A DNA stretch of 10,588 nucleotides from Flavobacteriales bacterium UBA1531. Its GTDB lineage: Bacteria; Bacteroidota; Bacteroidia; Flavobacteriales_D; Sanyastnellaceae. Of the stretch, positions 6,252 through 10,588 are shown piece after piece (the first letter of the stretch is position 1; each line of letters starts with the position of its first letter). Location of the stretch: assembly GCA_002323795.1 (NCBI GenBank), contig DCPZ01000041.1:1-10588 (forward strand), read 5' to 3'. The notes beneath the pieces were generated by a model. That model was not told the origin of the DNA and made no database searches. It saw nothing but the letters and a program-made list of their open reading frames with translations. Position numbers and translations under genes: made by a program.

Positions 6252-7658
6252 ATGAAAATCTCATTTTTTTTCTCTGCGCTCCTTTGGATACTGATGGCGA
6301 ACAATGCAATGGCGCAAGTCCAATCATCAGCCTCTTTGTCGGATCGCTCTTTTTGGAAGGATTATCCTACCCTAATGGATGTACAAGAAAGAGTAGACAT
6401 AGGAGACGACCCTTCGGCGCTTGGACCCTTCGATTTTGATCCGATGAGCTGGGCGCTTATTGAGCAAGCGCCATTGGAAGTTTTAAGGTTCTTATTGGGT
6501 TTCGAAGGCAATGGCGTAAACAAGCTTACGCATGATGGTCGCAGTTATGTATTCTGGGCTGCTTACAAGGACAATTTACCATTTATCAAGGAACTAAAGG
6601 AGCTTGGTGCAGATTTCGGGATTGTGGATGAACACGGATATTCATTGCTCAACTTTGCGGCGGTAACGGGCCAGACAAACCCAAAACTGTACGACTATTT
6701 AATCGAACAAGGTTCTGATCCGAAAACGGAATTCAACTCGAATGGTGCGCAGGCCTTGTTGCTTTTGGCCCCGTTTATCTCAGACGATGAAATGGTAGAC
6801 TATTTTGCCAAGTTTGGTTTGAGCATGAATGACACAGACAAAGATGGGAGCAATGGATTCTTGTATGCATGCAAGGGTGGAAATATTGATTATTTGAAGT
6901 CACTGGTGCAATCTGGAATGGAAGCCAAAATTCGCAATGGAGAGGGACAATCTGCCGCTCATTTCGCGGCAATTGGCACTAGAGGCAAGAGCAATGGAAA
7001 AGAACTCTTTGAATTTTTGAAAGAAAATGGTGTGGATTTGAATCAGAAGGATGAGAAAGGAGTCACACCATTGATGGAATATGTTCGAGGCAAGGCAGAT
7101 GCTGCAACGGTGACGTATTTAGCAGCAGAAGCTCACGATTTAAACGCGGTTGATTCGGATGGTTTTTCAGCGATGCATTTTGCGTTATCGAGCGCAGAAG
7201 TCGCAACAGTGAAGGCATTGATGGATTGCGGATGGAGCGCTAGTGACGCGCCTTTCAAGTCTGAATCTCTTTTTCATGCATTGGCAGAGCAATACGACCC
7301 AAGTGACCACGACGGCTTTAGCGAAAAGATTCAACTCTTGCGTTCGAAAGGCATCCCTGTTCTTCAATCATTGCCTTCAAATGAGACGTGGTTTCATCTT
7401 GGAGCGCGGACTCAGTCGCTTGATATGTTGAAGTTTGCTGCATTGCTGCAATTGGATGTAAACCATATCGATGAGGACGGAATGACATCACTCCATGAAG
7501 CTTGTCTCACTGCTCGGGATGTCGAGAATTTGCAATGGCTTGTTGATGTTGGCGCGGATATTAAAATTACTACCATGTTCGGTGAAACCGCTTTTGACTT
7601 AGCCAAGGAAAACGAAGCCCTTGTTGGCGTAAATCTGAATTTTTTGAAGACGGAATGA
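6252..7658 (+). CDS. Exported ankyrin-repeat protein
   Basis: A 468-residue protein with a signal peptide (residues 1-21, cleavage after AMA). From about residue 90 to 455 it is a run of degenerate ankyrin repeats of roughly 33 residues: examples are GRSYVFWAAYKDNLPFIKEL, GYSLLNFAAVTGQTNPKLYD, GSNGFLYACKGGNIDYLKSL, GFSAMHFALSSAEVATVKAL and GMTSLHEACLTARDVENLQW, each followed by a G-hairpin such as LGADF or VGADI. Ankyrin arrays bind other proteins, so this is probably a periplasmic scaffold. It lies between the Cys-rich protein and DUF2271/PepSY genes and its TGA overlaps the next ATG, so it belongs to the reductase operon. Its partner may be the reductase's periplasmic loops or the Cys-rich protein (inferred). 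The ankyrin call is firm. Confidence 0.9.
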   Translation: MKISFFFSALLWILMANNAMAQVQSSASLSDRSFWKDYPTLMDVQERVDIGDDPSALGPFDFDPMSWALIEQAPLEVLRFLLGFEGNGVNKLTHDGRSYVFWAAYKDNLPFIKELKELGADFGIVDEHGYSLLNFAAVTGQTNPKLYDYLIEQGSDPKTEFNSNGAQALLLLAPFISDDEMVDYFAKFGLSMNDTDKDGSNGFLYACKGGNIDYLKSLVQSGMEAKIRNGEGQSAAHFAAIGTRGKSNGKELFEFLKENGVDLNQKDEKGVTPLMEYVRGKADAATVTYLAAEAHDLNAVDSDGFSAMHFALSSAEVATVKALMDCGWSASDAPFKSESLFHALAEQYDPSDHDGFSEKIQLLRSKGIPVLQSLPSNETWFHLGARTQSLDMLKFAALLQLDVNHIDEDGMTSLHEACLTARDVENLQWLVDVGADIKITTMFGETAFDLAKENEALVGVNLNFLKTE

Positions 7659-8134
7659 TGAAATTTCTTGTGGTATCCTTGGTGCTTTCCGGTCTCTTTT
7701 TCGGAAGCGTTGCATCAAAAGAAGACATTCCAGTGCGGTGCATGATTCAAATGAAGAATTATGACGGAGAGGGCGCATACATCATTGCCGGGTTGGTTGA
7801 TGAGAATGGAGATTATTTGAGAACATTGCATGTTGTGGGCGATGACGATGATTGGTACTATGAATTGGAAGAGTGGTGGAAGTTCCACGGTCGCACTCGA
7901 CCATCCATTGATGGCATTACAGGCCCGACCATAGCGGGGGGTGAACGCACCACATTTGTCTTTGACGTTCGTTCGAATGAACTGGATCGAGGATATGGGA
8001 TTCGTTTTGAATCGGGCGTTGAAAATGAGGGATACTTTCCTCGAGAAGCAATCATTCCTCTGGTATCTGATATGTCAAATGGAAAGAGGGAGGGAGATGG
8101 CTTTATTCGATACGTCAGGCTGCTAATGGAATGA
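7655..8134 (+). CDS. DUF2271 secreted protein
   Basis: A 159-residue protein with a signal peptide (about 1-21, FFGSVAS). The rest fits DUF2271: NYDGEGAYIIAGLVDENGDY at 35-54, LRTLHVVG at 55-62, ELEEWWKF at 70-77, and IDGITGPTIAGG at 85-96, the family's conserved 'ITGAT..GG' stretch. Proteins of this family are small periplasmic beta-rich proteins that commonly lie beside PepSY membrane proteins, as here, and may aid redox or flavin-linked iron reduction; the molecular role is not established. Both ends are stop/start overlaps of the form ATGATG, so translation is probably coupled to the ankyrin gene before and the reductase after. Either ATG (7655 or 7658) could be used; they differ by one Met. 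Confidence 0.85.
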   Translation: MMKFLVVSLVLSGLFFGSVASKEDIPVRCMIQMKNYDGEGAYIIAGLVDENGDYLRTLHVVGDDDDWYYELEEWWKFHGRTRPSIDGITGPTIAGGERTTFVFDVRSNELDRGYGIRFESGVENEGYFPREAIIPLVSDMSNGKREGDGFIRYVRLLME

Positions 8135-10311
8135 TGCTGCCACCAATCTGGTTTCGGCGCATTCATCGATCCTTGGCCGCATGGCTGTCAATAGGTTTAT
8201 TGGCAACGCTATTGAGTGGGATAGTGATGGCTTGGGATGCGACACGCTGCCAAGTGCAATCTTACGCTTTGACATCTTCGATGGAGGATATACATATTTC
8301 AGATTTTATCACTTCACTGAAGCCGCATTTCGTCTTTGTCGATAAAATTGAGATCAATCGTTGCGGGCAGCTACTAATCACGGGAGAGCACAAGAACAAT
8401 TCTTTCGGCACCTGGGATTGGAATCCCGATACGAGCGAAGCGAAGGATGCTGACCAAAAAAGGGGGAGGTTAGTGCAGTGGATGACCATCTTGCATCGTT
8501 CATTCTTTATGGGAACCATAGGAAGGGTTTGGGCAGCCATTAGTGCTTTTTTGTTGCTTGCTTTTTTGTTTAGCGGGTTGCTACTATGGTGGAATACTTA
8601 CGGTCCGAAGATCAGCCGCACCGGGGTTTTCCATGTCGATTTTGGCCTTGCCGTATTTCTTCCGCTGTCCTTGTTAGCCGGAACGGGTTTGGCGATGTCT
8701 GCAGATCATTTTGGATTCTTGAATCCTGAAGAGGAAAAGGTTGAGGTCTTTCCATTGAATGAAACAGTCACTCGCAATTGCGAAGCTTTTGACGCTTTTC
8801 AATCCTTGCTTTTGTCTGATTTGGCGGCTTTAGAATATCCTTTTGTGGTGGATGAAGGGGAATGGTTTCGTATCCAATTTCGGGATGGCTCCGCGGTTAA
8901 ATTGGACGCATTAACAGGCGCGAAAATTGAAAGCACTGAATATGCATGGGGAGCTAAATCGCTTCGTTGGATGGATGACGTTCATACTGGAGAACGAAAC
9001 ATAGTATGGGCTCTTTTGTGGCTGGTGAGTAGTTTGGTCACATGCGCAGTGTCAGTCACGGGTGTTATGATCTGGCGACGAAATAAAATTGCTCGGGTTT
9101 CTCGGGTTCTCCTGGAACTTCGTGATCCAGACGTTTGCCTGGTCGTGGGGTCGCAAGGCGGTACAACATGGAACTTTGCCAATGCGTTTGCAGATGGTCT
9201 GATGGCACAGGGGTGTAAAGTAGAGATCCAAGACTTTGAACGGTTTCATCCAAAGGCTTCCATTCGAAACGTGGTTTTCATGGTCTCGACGTATGGACGA
9301 GGCCGTGCACCAGATCATCTCTGTGATTGGCGCAATACCGTAGAAAATTGGCCTGCTTTTTCGAATGAATTGAAGTTGGCGGTGGTCGGTTTCGGAGATC
9401 GTAAATACCCTGAATTTGCAGAATTTGGTAGAAGCTTGATGACCGCATTGTTTGAAAACCGTGTCAAGCCAGGTGAAATACCATTCTATACAGTGAATGC
9501 TCAGAACTGGGAGGAATTTCAAACCAGAGTGCACATGGTATGCAAGTCGATGAGGCTACCTGAGGTACAAATGCAGGTTGTGGATGAACCAGTCGAACCT
9601 TCTTCAGAGTTTGAGCTGCAGCTTACAGCACGGCATGTCCTTGGATCGCTGGCTTGGCTCATTTTTGAACCACTTGAAGTCAATGGATACAAACCAACAT
9701 CAGGAGACTTGCTCTCAGTCACTCCTCCGGGGAGCAAATCAGAAAGGTTGTACTCTCTTGCCGTTTTAAATAATGGAACTTGGGGGGTGAGTGTTCGTCT
9801 TATTCCAGACGGCATATGTTCGGGCTGGTTGCACAGCATATCCCTTGGTTCCAAAATACAAGTGGACGTAAAGCCCAACCCTGAGTTTCATCTTCCGATG
9901 TGGCAAGACCAACCTATGTTGCTGATAGCGAACGGTTCTGGCATAGGACCACTTCTTGGTATGATTGAGAAACTCCCTGACGATCAGAATGCGGTTCTCA
10001 TTTGGGGCCTTCAAACTGAGGATCAGGCGAGCTTCGCTCGAGGAATAATCGATGAAGCCATTGAACGGAGAGCGCTCTCAAGATGGTATTTGGCTTGTTC
10101 AAGACCTCTGAATGGTCCTAAGCGCTACGTTCAAGATATCATAACGAATGATCTTGATGCCGGCGCCACATGGGCGAATTCTCGCAGTCGGTTAATCATA
10201 TGCGGGAGCCATGAGATGGAGGAAGGCGTCGAGGCTGCGTTGTTCTCTATCGATGCTGCTGCCGTCAGCTCCATAAAGCTTGAAGGCCGCTGGCAGGCGG
10301 ACTGCTATTGA
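8131..10311 (+). CDS. PepSY-membrane / flavodoxin / FAD-NADPH reductase fusion (putative periplasmic ferric reductase)
   Basis: A 726-residue single-chain electron-transfer protein. The N-terminal third is a PepSY-associated membrane unit: helices at about 14-35, 130-154, 169-190 and 291-316, with PepSY-type periplasmic loops between 36-120 and 195-285 and helix-flanking histidines H12, H122, H168, H193 and H285 as candidate haem ligands. A flavodoxin domain follows (333-475): phosphate-loop GSQGGTT at 340-346, STYGRG at 386-391, GFGDRKYP at 420-427. The C-terminal CysJ-like reductase has the FAD motif RLYS (539-542), GICS (561-564), the NADPH loop NGSGIGPL (601-608), CGS (691-693) and a terminal Tyr726 to stack on FAD. 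The expected route is cytosolic NADPH to FAD to FMN to membrane haem to periplasmic ferric iron. Comparable PepSY reductases (FoxB, PiuB type) serve siderophore-iron release. All motifs are intact. Confidence 0.9.
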   Translation: MMLPPIWFRRIHRSLAAWLSIGLLATLLSGIVMAWDATRCQVQSYALTSSMEDIHISDFITSLKPHFVFVDKIEINRCGQLLITGEHKNNSFGTWDWNPDTSEAKDADQKRGRLVQWMTILHRSFFMGTIGRVWAAISAFLLLAFLFSGLLLWWNTYGPKISRTGVFHVDFGLAVFLPLSLLAGTGLAMSADHFGFLNPEEEKVEVFPLNETVTRNCEAFDAFQSLLLSDLAALEYPFVVDEGEWFRIQFRDGSAVKLDALTGAKIESTEYAWGAKSLRWMDDVHTGERNIVWALLWLVSSLVTCAVSVTGVMIWRRNKIARVSRVLLELRDPDVCLVVGSQGGTTWNFANAFADGLMAQGCKVEIQDFERFHPKASIRNVVFMVSTYGRGRAPDHLCDWRNTVENWPAFSNELKLAVVGFGDRKYPEFAEFGRSLMTALFENRVKPGEIPFYTVNAQNWEEFQTRVHMVCKSMRLPEVQMQVVDEPVEPSSEFELQLTARHVLGSLAWLIFEPLEVNGYKPTSGDLLSVTPPGSKSERLYSLAVLNNGTWGVSVRLIPDGICSGWLHSISLGSKIQVDVKPNPEFHLPMWQDQPMLLIANGSGIGPLLGMIEKLPDDQNAVLIWGLQTEDQASFARGIIDEAIERRALSRWYLACSRPLNGPKRYVQDIITNDLDAGATWANSRSRLIICGSHEMEEGVEAALFSIDAAAVSSIKLEGRWQADCY

Positions 10312-10514
10312 ACTTTGGTTGGTGTTTATTTTGGGAGCGTCAAGGATGCAATTGGTTGTCTCAAGACACATCCATTTGATTTATCCCGAGCGAAGACGCA
10401 TTGCCCCAAGGGTCATGGATCATTTATTTTCTGTCCGATGAGGTAGACGACAGTTAACGCTTGGCATGCGCTTTTTTGTTTTTTATGCATAAACGCTGGT
10501 ATACACGCGAAATC

Positions 10515-10549
10515 AAAAAAGCCCCGCTATCGGAATGATAACGGGGCTT
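10515..10549 (-). terminator. Hairpin terminator after the tRNA, possibly bidirectional
   Basis: Arms AAGCCCCGCTATC (10519-10531) and GATAACGGGGCTT (10537-10549) pair over 12 of 13 positions around the loop GGAAT. On the minus strand the stem is followed by TTTTTT (10520-10515), a good intrinsic terminator for the tRNA transcript. On the plus strand only a broken T-rich run (TTCCTTTTC) follows, so it may also stop transcription from the reductase operon less efficiently. Confidence 0.8.
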
Positions 10550-10564
10550 CCTTTTCAATCGTTG

Positions 10565-10588
10565 AGGTCCGAAGCGGATTCGAACCGC
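10565..10588 (-). tRNA. tRNA 3' end, probably tRNA-Cys (runs off right edge)
   Basis: Read on the minus strand, GCGG-TTCGAAT-CCGCT is a T-arm (the first stem base lies outside the window), followed by the seven-base acceptor strand TCGGACC and a discriminator T. No CCA is encoded; the next bases are CAACG, as usual in Bacteroidota. A discriminator U is characteristic of tRNA-Cys, and the T-arm resembles Bacteroidota tRNA-Cys, but the anticodon is outside the window. That it is a tRNA is nearly certain; the identity is an inference. Confidence 0.85.

Noticed and set aside
9052..9534. 160-codon open frame on the minus strand
   Set aside because: It is antisense to the flavodoxin domain, whose motifs are intact on the plus strand, and it shows no recognisable domain or signal.
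10462..10500. T-rich run after GCATGCGC as a terminator of the reductase operon
   Set aside because: Only a 3-4 bp stem can form before the T run; the hairpin at 10519-10549 is a much better candidate.
10312..10514. Possible small gene or RNA between the reductase gene and the terminator
   Set aside because: No convincing reading frame, promoter pair or stable stem is visible; short repeats such as GCGTC...GACGC are too weak.

Overview
The window reads as a Bacteroidota chromosome segment, most likely a marine member of the Flavobacteriales. The evidence is: Bacteroidota-type families (DUF4856, DUF6607, an imelysin/HTTM/TonB-receptor run), GCT...DDG.C cysteine modules, candidate promoters of the Bacteroidota -33/-7 type, no Shine-Dalgarno dependence, and a tRNA 3' end with no encoded CCA. 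The assignment comes from recognised families and was not checked by a search. Coding density is high and no mobile element or CRISPR array is visible.

Minus-strand half (1-5328). Reading right to left, a DUF6607 exported protein (5328-4453) is followed by a tight four-gene run: DUF4856 lipoprotein (4232-3033), imelysin-like lipoprotein (3014-1863), HTTM/vitamin K carboxylase-like membrane protein (1859-531), and the N-terminus of a FecA-like TonB-dependent receptor (544 to beyond the left edge). Spacings are 18 bp, 3 bp and a 14 bp overlap, so this looks like one operon for envelope iron or siderophore uptake. A terminator-shaped hairpin with a T run lies inside the first codons of the imelysin gene.

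Plus-strand half (5481-10311). Four tightly linked genes: a Cys-rich secreted protein with a dockerin-like tail, an exported ankyrin-repeat protein, a DUF2271 secreted protein, and a 726-residue PepSY-membrane/flavodoxin/ferredoxin-NADP reductase fusion. The last is a complete one-chain route from NADPH through FAD and FMN to membrane haem, suited to reducing ferric iron in the periplasm. The last two junctions are ATGATG stop/start overlaps.

The halves are tied together by two nearly identical palindromes at 4305-4325 and 5400-5420. The first matches the Irr iron-control-element consensus (TTTAGAA-N3-TTCTAAA, a Fur-family site) exactly; the second differs at one base. One precedes the DUF4856 operon; the other lies between DUF6607 and the reductase operon. 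The simplest reading is one iron-responsive regulon: the TonB receptor and lipoproteins capture a ferric complex at the outer membrane, and the reductase operon releases iron from it in the periplasm. No inner-membrane iron transporter is in the window.

The right end (10312-10588) holds about 200 bp with no recognisable gene, a hairpin terminator, and the 3' end of a minus-strand tRNA, probably tRNA-Cys. The intergenic stretches 4233-4452 and 5329-5480 hold the candidate promoters and operators and nothing else that I recognise.
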